Shown one piece after another: positions 56,052 to 64,000 of a stretch of DNA of 64,000 bases. The notes beneath the pieces were generated by a model. That model saw only the letters and a program-made list of their open reading frames with translations. It was not told where the DNA came from and searched no databases. Made by a program: the position numbers and the translations under genes. Each line of letters opens with the position of its first letter. Within the stretch, counting starts at the first letter, position 1. This DNA is from Methylocella tundrae (GTDB taxonomy: Bacteria; Pseudomonadota; Alphaproteobacteria; Rhizobiales; Beijerinckiaceae). The stretch covers positions 62,001 through 126,000 of the forward strand of contig NZ_CABFMQ020000013.1 of assembly GCF_901905185.1 (NCBI RefSeq), in the 5' to 3' direction.

Positions 56052-56291
56052 TCCAAACTGCCATCTGACATCCTCCTCATTGGCCGGTTCTAGGACGAGG
56101 CGCGTAGCCGCTTTGGAAATGAGGAGAAGCTGCAAGGCCGCGAGGATCGAAACGTCAAGCTGATAGTCGAAACCGGCTTGGGCAGCAGCCGCACCTCGTA
56201 GCGGTCGCCTCGCCACAGCGGCTTCGTCCTCGGTCGATTTCGGTTCGCATGTACCCGATCGATCCATGTGCTTAGAATTATTTGTCGACAT
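55923..56291 (-). pseudogene. Truncated fourth gene of the STAND operon
   Basis: The first 80 codons are real: MSTNNSKHMDRSG..., then AAAAQAGFDYQLDVSILAALQLLLISKAATRLVLEPANEED. The start overlaps the end of the STAND gene by 14 bp. The AAQAGFDYQ...EPANEED pattern is like the N-terminus of large dsDNA-nuclease-like or DUF4297-type defence proteins. From codon 81 on, the frame lies in the inverted-repeat element and ends there, and no continuation is found on the far side. The gene is therefore cut by insertion plus deletion. Its true function cannot be read. Confidence 0.6.
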
Positions 56292-58596
56292 CGTCGAAAA
56301 CCGAGCGCTTCGTAGCGGCAGCAGCGGAAGGGGGAGACTCCTCTTTCTTCTGCGTCACTATGTGAGTCCAGTCCGAGTCATCGTCGGCCCCTTCGTCGCG
56401 CTCCCGCTTGCGCTCCTCAAGCGCCTCGACCGAGCGCTTCACCTGATCCCGCGCGTCGTCGATCAAGGCCGCGGTGTCGCCACCGACGCCGATCGCTTCT
56501 ACGCGATCGAGCACGCTGAGCAGCTTCTTGAAATGGCTGTCGGGCTCTTCGTCCAAGTCGGCGTCTACGGCGATCTCGTCGATCCGCTCTTCGAGCGACG
56601 GCAAAACGGTTGTCCGCAGGGCTAGGCCGAGGCCGACGAGGCGTAGCGGCGGTATGAGCGCGAGCATCTCTTCTTCGTCGAAGAAGGACACATCAAGGTG
56701 GGTGAGCGCAGCGGATTCTAGACTGTCCGCAGCCTCCAAGCGCAGGTCATCCGGTAAGATACCAAGATGATTGGCTCGGGCGTAAGCGGCGACTTGGGGA
56801 TCGTTGCCGGCGAGGTCCGTCAGCCAGCACGAGCGCCGAAGCAGATCCGGAAATTGCCGGACCGCCTTGGCGAACACCGCTTCGCTGGCGCGGTAGGACA
56901 GGAAGTGAAACAGCATCCAATTCCGATGCCGCTCGTGGGGCGTGCGGCCGAGCCGAGCGACCAGGGCGTCGTCAAGGGTGGTTGGGATGACGAGCGCATC
57001 TCGAATGAGAGGAGAGCCCTCGCAAGTGAAGCTGCTGAGGACGGTGTCGATGGTCGCGCCCCGGATAAGCGCCGCCATCATATGTGGCTTCTGCCGCAGG
57101 ATCTCCGTCAAGGCGTCGGAGATCGTCGGATGTGCGAAGGTCCATTTGGCCCCGGAGAGCTTGAGGAAAGATCCCTTCAACTCGGCGAAGCAATCCTGGA
57201 TCTTGGTGAGGGTGTAGCCGGTCAGCTCCGCGACCGCCTGTGCGGCCGAAGGATCATGATCGTTTGGATCGAAGCCGGCCTGATGCACATAGACGAGGAT
57301 GAGCGCCGCTTGCAGCTGATCGTCCAAGGCGTTGACGGTATCGATGAGATGCTCGGTCGGCTCCTCCATGAAACGAACGAGTGAGCTCTCGCGCGGCGCC
57401 AGTCCCTTGGTGAAGTTCGGGTCGCCAAGACGCTCGGCGATGCCGGGTAGGAAATCGCGAACGGCGGCGACCGCCGCGAGGTGCGGCTTGACGCTCGAAC
57501 GCCAGCTCTGGCTCTGCTCGCCGAAATTGACATGGTTATAGAGGATCTGCGCCTTCTCTTCGAAGGTCAGCTCGCCGACATCAACCACAGCGCTGCCGTC
57601 GGCGAATTGCGCAAGATTGCGCTGCCCGAGCCGACGCCGCGCTGCTTCATAGATATGCTTGCGCGAGGTCAGGAGGAAACGGTTGCCGTGCTTGATCGCC
57701 GCACGCAGCTTCGAGAAGGCCGACGTCCAGTCCTGAACGTAATCGTCGCGCAGAACATTCGAGCCAAAGGCGTCGTCAATCCAGAAGAAGCGACCCGGGT
57801 CGTTGGGATTCCAGCCAGCCTCGAAATCGCGTGGGCTGGTCAGGGCGAGGACGGTGTTGTCGGGATTCTCCGAAGCGATTGTCGAGACGATGGCGCCGAT
57901 CGCCGACTTGCCGCTAGACGGATTGCCGAGCAGGAGCACCACGCCATGTTCCGAGATGGCGTTAACCGCGTCGCGATGGGCTTGGGTCGGAACATAGGTG
58001 CGAAGCTTCGGAATCCAGCTATCGAGCAGCGCCCGGCTCTGTTCGCTGAGCCGCTCATCGACGATCGAAGTAAGATCCCCCAGGCCATAGACCTGCGGGA
58101 CAAGGGCGCGCAGGCGCGCGCTGCTCCTAATGACCCTGACGATATACTGGCGGCCCAGAATGTGAGGCTTGCGGACGCCAAGCGCGCGCAGCTTGGCGCG
58201 CATCGCGGCGGCGACAGGCGCATCCACGCTCATGTTGGTCATGAAGGCGTAAGTGTCGGCCTGGCCGGCTTTGACCAGCTCCTCGACATGGTCGATCTCA
58301 GCTGTGAGGTCGCTGACCCTCAAAGCCTTGCCGGCTTCGGACGTATGCTTGCACTGCACCGTACCGATCGGCGGCGCGTCGTGCCCCGAGGGGATCAGGA
58401 ATACCGCGTCCTGGCCGCCATCCTGCGCTTCGCGGAAGATTTCGACGGGGCGGCCCAGCACTACCTCACACACCTGGGAGCAGAGATCCTGGAAGGCGCG
58501 CCAGCCGATCGTGTGTAGCGCCAAATCGCTCCAGGGGCCGTGGGCGAGACGGTCGCGCGGTGCCGCGGGTATGGTCTGAGCGTCCCCGGCCGTCAT
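56278..58596 (-). CDS. Mrr-type nuclease fused to a STAND NTPase, candidate antiphage sensor-effector
   Basis: 772 residues. N-terminal restriction-endonuclease-like domain (about 25-150) with DGGQDAVFL (D63) and VQCKH (Q81-x-K83), the core of Mrr nucleases. A STAND-type NTPase follows with Walker A GNPSSGKS at 224-231 and Walker B-like RFFWIDDAFGSN near 270, in the style of nSTAND3. Helical C-terminal part (about 450-690) may be the sensor, and the end is charged and disordered. It overlaps the genes on both sides (4 bp and 14 bp). The fusion of nuclease and STAND core is known from Avs-like proteins; this gene set is not one I can name. Confidence 0.8.
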   Translation of the reverse strand: MTAGDAQTIPAAPRDRLAHGPWSDLALHTIGWRAFQDLCSQVCEVVLGRPVEIFREAQDGGQDAVFLIPSGHDAPPIGTVQCKHTSEAGKALRVSDLTAEIDHVEELVKAGQADTYAFMTNMSVDAPVAAAMRAKLRALGVRKPHILGRQYIVRVIRSSARLRALVPQVYGLGDLTSIVDERLSEQSRALLDSWIPKLRTYVPTQAHRDAVNAISEHGVVLLLGNPSSGKSAIGAIVSTIASENPDNTVLALTSPRDFEAGWNPNDPGRFFWIDDAFGSNVLRDDYVQDWTSAFSKLRAAIKHGNRFLLTSRKHIYEAARRRLGQRNLAQFADGSAVVDVGELTFEEKAQILYNHVNFGEQSQSWRSSVKPHLAAVAAVRDFLPGIAERLGDPNFTKGLAPRESSLVRFMEEPTEHLIDTVNALDDQLQAALILVYVHQAGFDPNDHDPSAAQAVAELTGYTLTKIQDCFAELKGSFLKLSGAKWTFAHPTISDALTEILRQKPHMMAALIRGATIDTVLSSFTCEGSPLIRDALVIPTTLDDALVARLGRTPHERHRNWMLFHFLSYRASEAVFAKAVRQFPDLLRRSCWLTDLAGNDPQVAAYARANHLGILPDDLRLEAADSLESAALTHLDVSFFDEEEMLALIPPLRLVGLGLALRTTVLPSLEERIDEIAVDADLDEEPDSHFKKLLSVLDRVEAIGVGGDTAALIDDARDQVKRSVEALEERKRERDEGADDDSDWTHIVTQKKEESPPSAAAATKRSVFDDVDK

Positions 58597-59354
58597 GCGG
58601 CGATAATTCCATAGATGGCGCGCAGTCGTGCGGTCTGCGCAGCCGCGTCACCGGCAAGGCCGATATCCTTCGGCTGGAAATCCCCATCCGCGTCGACCTT
58701 GGCGGCAAAGCTCGCCATGTCCACAGCAATCGCCTCCGGCAACACAACCCGCTCATCCTCGGCCAGTAGCTGCAACAGACGGAAAACGTCCGCGCGATGC
58801 TTACGGACGGTCTTCTGGTCGATGTGCTCACCTTGATCCCGCCGCGCGGCGAGATCAAGATGCGCTTTGGCTTTGAAGGGGATCAGTATCCGCTCATCAA
58901 GAACCGCGACGCCATGGACCGCGCGGCTGTTTTCCACCAGCGCGGTGTAGTAGGAGTCATCGAGGAGAATGGCCGACAAGCTCGCAATGTCCTCGTCGAT
59001 GGGGAGCGGAGTAAGTGCGCTGCCTTCGGCTGGCGTGATTGCGTCGGGCGCTCGCGAGAAGAGTTCAAGCATCGCTGGAAAGTCGGGGTCGGCAGGCTTC
59101 TGGAAACGGTAGAATTCCCGACCGCCGCCGCTTCGCTCTCGCTGCTGATAGCCGCCAGCCTCGACGAACGCCCAGAAGCGCTCGCCGAACGCTGCATCGA
59201 GTGCCTCGACCAAGATGACAAGGTCGAGATCCTTCGTCGCCCGGAAGTCCAGGCCGACCTCCTCCATGATAATTTCGCACGCGGCCCCGCCGATCAGCAC
59301 ATAGTGGTGCGAGAGGCCTTCGAAATGCCGCCTGAAGATGTCGAGCCCCTTCAC
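58593..59354 (-). CDS. AbiEii/AbiGii-type nucleotidyltransferase
   Basis: 253 residues. The nucleotidyltransferase signature is YVLIGGAACEIIMEE followed by TKDLDLVI (D42, D44), as in AbiEii/MNT-type enzymes; a later acidic residue completes the triad. The rest is helical. In AbiE systems such an enzyme is a toxin that modifies tRNA or protein and is paired with a winged-helix antitoxin. Here the gene overlaps by 4 bp both with the winged-helix gene before and the STAND gene after, so all three are made together. Confidence 0.8.
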   Translation of the reverse strand: MKGLDIFRRHFEGLSHHYVLIGGAACEIIMEEVGLDFRATKDLDLVILVEALDAAFGERFWAFVEAGGYQQRERSGGGREFYRFQKPADPDFPAMLELFSRAPDAITPAEGSALTPLPIDEDIASLSAILLDDSYYTALVENSRAVHGVAVLDERILIPFKAKAHLDLAARRDQGEHIDQKTVRKHRADVFRLLQLLAEDERVVLPEAIAVDMASFAAKVDADGDFQPKDIGLAGDAAAQTARLRAIYGIIAA

Positions 59355-60364
59355 AAGCCCACCTGCCTGAGCAGCGCATCCTTGGCGGCCTCGATGCGAT
59401 CATCGGTGCTGTCGGGCAGGCTCAAATAAAGCGATATGGTGTCCACGAGTTTATCATCTCCCAGCAGCAAGGGGTCATAAGTCCAGGTTTCGAGTTCGAT
59501 GACCGGCTCGTCCCAACTCACCGGCTGATCAAGCTCGTAGCGCGTTGCGAGCGCCTTCCACTCGGACGCCGCCATCGCCCGTGTTTCTACACGCGGGAAC
59601 GACAAGTCGGTCTTTTCGGCGAGCGCTGTCTCTCCCGCCAAGGGCAACGCGAGACCTTGTGGCGGACGCCTGACACGTCGGCGCTTGCGCACGGGCGTGC
59701 GCAAATGCGGACGCGCGCGACTCCACAACGCCTCACGCGGCACGGTGAAGCGTAGGTGTCGGAAACGACCGGCGACCTCAGTTTCGGCCAGCTCGAAAGC
59801 CTCGAGTTCGGTGATGGCCCGGCTCATGCTCATCGCACTGTAGCGAAACTGCGATGCGAGTTCCGAGGGCGTTGTCTCTGGCCCAATCCGGCCCATCAAT
59901 GCGGCCAGCACTATCAACTGCGCTGTCGGGGTCAGACCGTCGCCGGGCGTGTCTCGTTCGCTGCGAAAATGCTCACGCAGATCCGCGCCCAGTTCCGGTA
60001 CGAAGAGCTGATTGCCCGGCACGATGAACGGGACGTGCTGCGAAATGAGGCGATGGCGATTGTGATTGCTCAGGCGTTCGGTCACGAGGATGACCGCCCG
60101 CCCCCGCGACTGCCGGCGCAGAAGGTCGCGATGCTTGGCGATTGTGGCCGGCGTATCGTCATGGAGACCCGTTCCCAGCATCAGGATGCACGGCCGGCCG
60201 AGGATTTCGCCATCGACCAGGACATAGCGTTGCGTCAGGAACGCCGGCAGCTTCGCGCTGGCAGCGGGTCCATCAACAATCAGCGGTGTCTGCAGCACGT
60301 GCTCGACATAGCTCGCTGCGGACGCGAGCAACGTCTTCTCGCTGTCGGTCAATCTCGATAACAT
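59351..60364 (-). CDS. Winged-helix protein, likely antitoxin/regulator of the nucleotidyltransferase
   Basis: About 337 residues from the ATG at MLSRLTDSEKTL; a GTG four codons upstream is possible. The first 130 residues form an alpha/beta domain (GRAVILVTERLSNHNRHRLISQHVPFIVPGNQLFVPEL), and a MarR-like winged helix lies at about 140-205 (LTPTAQLIVLAALMGRIGPETTPSELASQFRYSAMSMSRAITELEAFEL). Such proteins are commonly found directly before AbiEii-like enzymes. The first gene of the operon, with repeats just upstream that could be its own operator. Confidence 0.72.
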   Translation of the reverse strand: MLSRLTDSEKTLLASAASYVEHVLQTPLIVDGPAASAKLPAFLTQRYVLVDGEILGRPCILMLGTGLHDDTPATIAKHRDLLRRQSRGRAVILVTERLSNHNRHRLISQHVPFIVPGNQLFVPELGADLREHFRSERDTPGDGLTPTAQLIVLAALMGRIGPETTPSELASQFRYSAMSMSRAITELEAFELAETEVAGRFRHLRFTVPREALWSRARPHLRTPVRKRRRVRRPPQGLALPLAGETALAEKTDLSFPRVETRAMAASEWKALATRYELDQPVSWDEPVIELETWTYDPLLLGDDKLVDTISLYLSLPDSTDDRIEAAKDALLRQVGL

Positions 60365-60373
60365 AGTGATGCA

Positions 60374-60416
60374 CACTAACGCTAATTCTGTTATCGTGCA
60401 ATCTCGCGTTAGAGTG
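60374..60416. promoter_or_regulatory. Imperfect inverted repeat at the head of the STAND operon
   Basis: CACTAACGC (60374-60382) and GCGTTAGAGTG (60406-60416) are complementary apart from a two-base gap. The site lies directly at the start of the winged-helix gene, in an AT-rich stretch, the place expected for AbiEi-like autoregulation. Confidence 0.4.
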
Positions 60417-60512
60417 TCTTCGACCTCTCAAGTCGGTCGAGCCTCGCGGAAGGGGGAAGTGGAAGGCGAAACAGCCCGCGCATCTCTGACGGCGCGGCAT
60501 TGGGGGGGGCGT

Positions 60513-60727
60513 ATGAATTTCGATACGGCACTGTCATTTTCGGACAACTTTGCCGCTTTCGGGCGGAAGCGGAGCGCATCGACGCCGATTGCGCCCGCAT
60601 CCTTTTCGACAATCTGGCCCTCCTGGCCCGTGATGGTGACGCGACGCGCACCCGCCAGGCAGTTCAGGAGTTCAATCGGGCGGTTCTCGCTGCGCTCGAT
60701 GGCCTGCCGGAAGGACCAGCGGAATGA
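60513..60727 (+). pseudogene. Small hypothetical gene with frameshift
   Basis: From ATG 60513 the frame reads MNFDTALSFSDNFAAF; then the adjacent frame continues EAERIDADCARILFDNLALLARDGDATRTRQAVQEFNRAVLAALDGLPEGPAE. Joined, about 71 residues of one helical protein result. A one-base change near 60560 separates them. Beyond it, short scraps (MSRYFLASAAIEGFRS, MTNSPASQRLAQ) suggest a worn second gene up to about 60842. Confidence 0.4.
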
Positions 60728-60841
60728 GCCGGTATTTTCTCGCCTCCGCCGCCATCGAGGGATTTCGATCATGACGAACTCGCCGGCGAGCCAGAGGCTG
60801 GCGCAGGCGTCCTGGAAATGGCTCCGGCTGACGAAACCCTA

Positions 60842-61036
60842 GGGATACCTCAAGGTTTGCTCGCCAAACCGCGCTATCGATCAATCTAACGCCAAATCAA
60901 TTGGTTGGGAAAAAGGGCACTCGACGACAGGGCTTTTCGATGTCGAGTAGATTCTCACTTTGTTCCCAAGATTAAGCTCGACGTTCTCCCGTTGTCTGAA
61001 TTAACGAGGTTTGGCGAGCAAACCTTGAGGTGCCCC
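60842..61036. mobile_element. MITE-like element with 23-bp perfect (29-bp imperfect) terminal inverted repeats
   Basis: The repeats at 60848-60870 and 61008-61030 are exact complements; with GGGNNA on the outer side they extend to 60842 and 61036 with two mismatches. About 137 bp lie between, with no gene. Length and structure fit a MITE. A target duplication cannot be seen. Confidence 0.6.
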
Positions 61037-61273
61037 CATTTAAGGAACTCGGGACAAGGACTAAAGAATATTTTTACCAGTTTCAATACGCGAGGAACCT
61101 CTTCAACGGCGAGTAACCCTTTGTGTCGAGCGTCTGGACATCTGGCTGAGTGACGTACGCACATGCGGCATCTATGGTATGCGGCGTTTTGCCAGGACCT
61201 TACGGCAGGACATCGAGGCCGTTCGCAATGCCGTGCTGGAACCTTGGAGTAAGCTGGCGTCTGACCGCACTTC

Positions 61274-61462
61274 CTAGTGCGCTCCAGTTGGGTGAATAAG
61301 ACGGGCTAGCCTCGCGATGCCGGCGACTAGAATGTCGGAACGTGCGGCAGACGCGGCGGCTACCCCCATGATCAGGCTCGCGGTGGAGACGATCCCGTCA
61401 TTGGCGCCGAGCACGGCCGGCCGCAGCCATCCGATGCGAGAGACGAGGTGGGTTGAAGGGTG
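61274..61462 (-). pseudogene. VIT1/CCC1-family transporter fragment
   Basis: The minus strand reads HLVSRIGWLRPAVLGANDGIVSTASLIMGVAAASAARSDILVAGIARLARLIHPTGAH-stop. The GWLR-x-AVLGANDGIVSTASL stretch is the conserved start of VIT1/CCC1 iron/manganese transporters; about 170 residues after the first span are missing and no start codon fits. It lies directly after the ferritin-like gene, a common pairing, so the intact ancestor probably had both. Confidence 0.65.
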
Positions 61463-61472
61463 ACCGCGCGCA

Positions 61473-61904
61473 TCATCTGCCGCGCTCGGGAGAGCGCTGT
61501 GCGCAGCGCTGGAAGGCCGGCAGATGCCGATCCTGCGAGGCTGATCGTAGCGCCTGGTATACGGCGAGAATGTCTGGGCGCTGGGTGCTTTTCAAAGCCC
61601 GGTCGTAAATCGCCACATTCTCGATTTCGCCCTGGATGCCGGCGACGCAGGCTTCGTGAACGCTCGAAAAACGGGGCGCCTTTCCTGCCCAGCGATTGGC
61701 TGGCGGCGAAACGCCGTATTTTTCGAACAGGTTGAGCAGCGCCGAGGCGTGTCGCGCCTCGGCTTCGACGATGTTGACGAAGGGCCGAACATCACCGAAA
61801 TCGCGGATAACCTGTGCATAGGTTTCGCGCGACTTGTATTCATCATCGAGCGTGTCGGAGAGGGCCTGAACCTCCGTGTCGTCGAGCCTTTGTCCAGAAC
61901 TCAT
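61473..61904 (-). CDS. DUF2202 ferritin-like protein
   Basis: 143 residues from the ATG at MSSGQRLDD (nine bases after GAAGGG; another ATG three codons before). Helical bundle with DDEYKSRETYAQVIRDFGDVRPFVNIVEAEARHASALLNLFEKYG, the E-x-x-Y and E-x-x-H residues expected for a di-iron site, and GIQGEIENVAIYDRAL with further ligands. Possible role in iron or peroxide handling. It lies 13 bp after the peroxiredoxin gene and so probably shares its transcript. Confidence 0.75.
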   Translation of the reverse strand: MSSGQRLDDTEVQALSDTLDDEYKSRETYAQVIRDFGDVRPFVNIVEAEARHASALLNLFEKYGVSPPANRWAGKAPRFSSVHEACVAGIQGEIENVAIYDRALKSTQRPDILAVYQALRSASQDRHLPAFQRCAQRSPERGR

Positions 61905-61917
61905 GCCTGACATCCCT

Positions 61918-62559
61918 TCAGAGCTGCTTCTTCGAGAAGTACCAATCGGTATAGTCGTATCCCTCGCCAGCGCGGGTTTCCGCGTCTTGCGCGGTCTGCG
62001 GCGGCGGAACGATAACTTTGTCGCCGGGCTGCCAGCCTTCCGGTGTGGCGATCCCATTCGTGTCGGAGGTCTGCATGGCGGTGAGCAGGCGGACGAATTC
62101 CGGAATTGAGCGGCCATTGCTCATCGGGTAATAGAGCATCGCCCGCAGGACGCTCTCGTCGTCGATGAAGAACGTGGACCGGACGGCTGATGTGTCGCTC
62201 GCGCCGGGCTGGATCATGCCATAGGCATGGGCGACCTTCATCGACAGGTCTTCGATAATTGGGAAGGGAATATCGATCCCGAAGTTCTGCTTGATGTTGC
62301 GGACCCAAGCGATGTGGGCGTAGGTGCTGTCGATCGAAAGCCCGAGCAGTTCACAGTTGAGCTTCTGAAATTCCGGCCACGCTTTGGCGAAGCCGATGAA
62401 CTCCGTCGTGCAAACCGGAGTGAAATCGGCGGGATGCGAGAAGAGGACCAGCCATTTGCCCTTATAGTCAGCCAGCTTGCGCACTCCATGCGTGGTTTTG
62501 GCTTCGAAGTCGGGGGCAGGTTCATTGAGGCGTGGCTGGCGTGTAGGGTCTTCCATCAT
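61918..62559 (-). CDS. Prx6-type (1-Cys) peroxiredoxin
   Basis: 213 residues from the ATG following GGAG. The peroxidatic site is SHPADFTPVCTTE (Cys50), with the long C-terminal Prx6 extension. In relatives with a resolving cysteine near the C-terminus one finds CxDWWFC; here it reads TDWYFSKKQL, without cysteine, so it should act as a 1-Cys enzyme. Reduces peroxides in the cytoplasm. The in-frame extension to 62739 has no ribosome site. Confidence 0.88.
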   Translation of the reverse strand: MMEDPTRQPRLNEPAPDFEAKTTHGVRKLADYKGKWLVLFSHPADFTPVCTTEFIGFAKAWPEFQKLNCELLGLSIDSTYAHIAWVRNIKQNFGIDIPFPIIEDLSMKVAHAYGMIQPGASDTSAVRSTFFIDDESVLRAMLYYPMSNGRSIPEFVRLLTAMQTSDTNGIATPEGWQPGDKVIVPPPQTAQDAETRAGEGYDYTDWYFSKKQL

Positions 62560-62675
62560 ATTCTCCATTTGGCATACGACATCGAATAGGTCAGGGATCG
62601 GAATAAAAAACTGAGCGCTGCACCGGACAGGCGGACCGGCCGGGCGCAGCGCTGCAAATTCAAGGCATTCGAATC

Positions 62676-62927
62676 TTATCTGCCCATGCCAAGGCCCTTG
62701 CCATGTCCGCCGCCCGTCGTATCGAGTGCGGTTTTGCACGCAGCTGAGACCCTGTCATAGTTGGTTTCGAGGCAGATGCGGACTTCGCCGTCGTGCGCCT
62801 TGCCAGCGCAGAGCTTGGCAATGTCATCCTTGCAAGCCGTAGCGACAGGGCCCGTTTGAGCCGACGCAATGGTGATCGAAGCAGCGATCGTCAGGGCGGA
62901 AACCGCGATAGTATGGATAAGCCTCAT
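62676..62927 (-). CDS. Small exported cysteine-rich repeat protein
   Basis: 83 residues from the ATG at MRLIHTIAVSALT, preceded by AAAAGGAG. Signal peptide to about residue 22 (ASAQ), then one cysteine-rich repeat (CKDDIAKLCAGKAHDGEVRICLETNYDRVSAACKTAL) like the GLG1-type unit found in small alphaproteobacterial secreted proteins, and a Gly/His tail (GGGHGKGLGMG). The open frame runs upstream into an IS fragment, but that part is not this gene. Confidence 0.7.
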   Translation of the reverse strand: MRLIHTIAVSALTIAASITIASAQTGPVATACKDDIAKLCAGKAHDGEVRICLETNYDRVSAACKTALDTTGGGHGKGLGMGR

Positions 62928-63049
62928 GTTGCAGACTCCTTTTGTTGATCCGAATATGTTGAACCTCCTATCAACCGCGGTGTCCATCCTCTCCGCACTG
63001 ATATAGATCAATTGAGCGACAGATTCGCCGCCTGCCGGTGCGGCTGGTG

Positions 63050-63209
63050 CCTCGATCAAGCGATCCCGGCCGCGTGCAATCCACCGGACCAGGGTCGACA
63101 GCCCGATTCCAAGGTCGTGCGCAACTTCTCGCTGCGTCCGCCCGCTCGTGCGAACCAGGCGAACTGCCCCCTCCTCAAATTGCGGCGTAAAACGCTTTGG
63201 CTCCGGCAT
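63050..63209 (-). mobile_element. IS3/IS911-like transposase OrfA fragment
   Basis: The 5' end of an OrfA-like gene: MPEPKRFTPQFEEGAVRLVRTSGRTQREVAHDLGIGLSTLVRWI, a helix-turn-helix typical of IS3-family OrfA. It breaks off after about 55 codons and runs into unrelated sequence ahead of the cysteine-rich gene. No IS ends or OrfB are seen. Confidence 0.6.
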
Positions 63210-63390
63210 CGAGTTCTCCTCTCATGGCAGGAAAACTCTCCACTTTTCTGAAGCAAGTCCACAATCGCAGTCATGTCGATCGGTTGTGGAGTTTCCGAAG
63301 CTTGCTCAAATGAAAATCGGAGCAAAAAAAAGCGTCATGGAATGTGCGTTTTTGCGATCATCGAATTGAGACATTCGTCGGTTGGATTTG
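63210..63390. other. Short worn spacer between IS remnants
   Basis: No gene. Contains A-rich and T-rich runs and short antisense frames only. Confidence 0.3.
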
Positions 63391-63741
63391 CTAGTCGATT
63401 GGCGCATTGCTCGCCCGCGAAAACGCCTCACACTCGCGATCGAGCGTAGAAATGCGATCGGTTATCACTCGCGGTTCCTCAACCAAATTGTCGATAAACT
63501 GGCCCATTCGGCCCGTCAAACCGGGTGCCGACGGAAGCTCCTCACGCGGCCAGCGATCGGGCTTGGAACTCCCATGGGAATGATTATTCCGCGGTCGAAC
63601 AGAATACCGCGAAGCTGGTTGACCAGCGCGGTGCGCGCGCCAATCAGACGCGCACAAACGCGATGAAGAGACTGGATATTGAGCTGGTCTTGCGTCATGA
63701 GCGGGATCGGATGCGACGAGCGCTTCGGCGTGTCCTGTCAT
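63391..63741 (-). pseudogene. IS110-family transposase remnant, frameshifted
   Basis: Two frames carry parts of one protein: TQDQLNIQSLHRVCARLIGARTALVNQLRGILFDRGI (63516-63698) and LTGRMGQFIDNLVEEPRVITDRISTLDRECEAFSRA (63391-about 63480). The first is the hallmark middle of IS110 transposases. N- and C-terminal parts are missing or frameshifted. The DNA right of it (63742-64000) shows no gene. Confidence 0.7.
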
Positions 63742-64000
63742 CGTTCTCGACCAGCTTGGCGGAATCCGCGGTCAATTCCCTGGTTGCGAAAAGAACGGTC
63801 AAATGCCAGCAAATGCGCTGGTCCCCCTCGGGCGCAAATGCTATGCTCCAGGTCAGAGCGGCGATGGTGAATTGGCAATCTAAGACAACGGCTCCGGCAC
63901 AAGCCTGTCCTGCCTGCGCTCCCCCTCCACCCGATCTTTCAACCAACCCCGCCTTTGTTCAGAGCCGCATTAACCCCAGAGTTTTTTGCTGCTCTCACCA

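Noticed and set aside
62676..63209. 177-residue transposase-exported protein fusion
   Set aside because: Two unrelated parts; the downstream ATG has its own ribosome site and signal peptide.

Overview
The window reads as an accessory replicon or integrated mobile region of an alphaproteobacterium, most likely order Hyphomicrobiales (a Methylocystis/Beijerinckiaceae-like background is my guess, not proven). The reasons are high GC with GC-rich third codon positions, an alphaproteobacterial-type LexA box (GTTC-N7-GTTC), an ImuA/ImuB/DnaE2 mutagenesis cassette, DUF4031 and HU-like small proteins typical of that order, and a GcrA/SANT-like regulator. I see no rRNA, tRNA, CRISPR array or replication initiator.

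Region 1 (1-25.9 kb) is a type IVB (Dot/Icm, IncI Tra-like) secretion or conjugation system. On the minus strand, in an order close to the Legionella icm/dot loci, are DotI, DotH, DotG, DotF, DotE, DotP, DotN, DotO, a DUF4031 gene, DotD, DotC, DotB, IcmT, a small protein in the IcmS position and a cut-off lytic transglycosylase. A GcrA/SANT-like protein and an XRE repressor sit at the head (14.2-15.8 kb). A divergent plus-strand operon (16.1-23.8 kb) encodes a TcpQ-like protein, several exported or proline/alanine-rich proteins of unknown function, DotA/TraY, a coiled-coil protein and a lipoprotein. Convergent to it are a TraX-like membrane protein and a DsbG-like protein. The coupling ATPase (DotL/DotM) and a relaxase are not in the window.

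Region 2 (26-35.8 kb) holds two divergent LuxR paralogues, one with an N-terminal frameshift, with a 20-bp dyad between them and further dyads beside the first. It also holds a small NepR-like candidate, a RecD2 helicase, several small plasmid-type genes and a dnaE2 3' scrap.

Region 3 (35.8-43.5 kb) looks like a defence island: a TIR protein, a DUF2726 nuclease, a DUF2971 protein, a HEPN/Toprim protein and an ApeA-type HEPN protein whose gene is cut by an in-frame TAA.

Region 4 (43.8-54.8 kb) is DNA handling and SOS mutagenesis: HU-like protein, YgjP-like metallopeptidase, dnaE2-imuB-imuA under a LexA box, a divergent UvrD-like helicase whose frameshifted end runs in frame into an SRAP (HMCES/YedK) gene, and dinB.

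Region 5 (55.9-60.4 kb) is the strongest candidate for an undescribed system. It is a tightly overlapping four-gene operon of a winged-helix protein, an AbiEii-type nucleotidyltransferase, an Mrr-nuclease/STAND NTPase and a fourth gene broken by a small inverted-repeat element. The right end (60.4-64 kb) is worn: a MITE-like element, a VIT1/CCC1 fragment, a DUF2202 ferritin-like gene, a 1-Cys peroxiredoxin, a cysteine-rich secreted protein, and IS3-like and IS110-like remnants.
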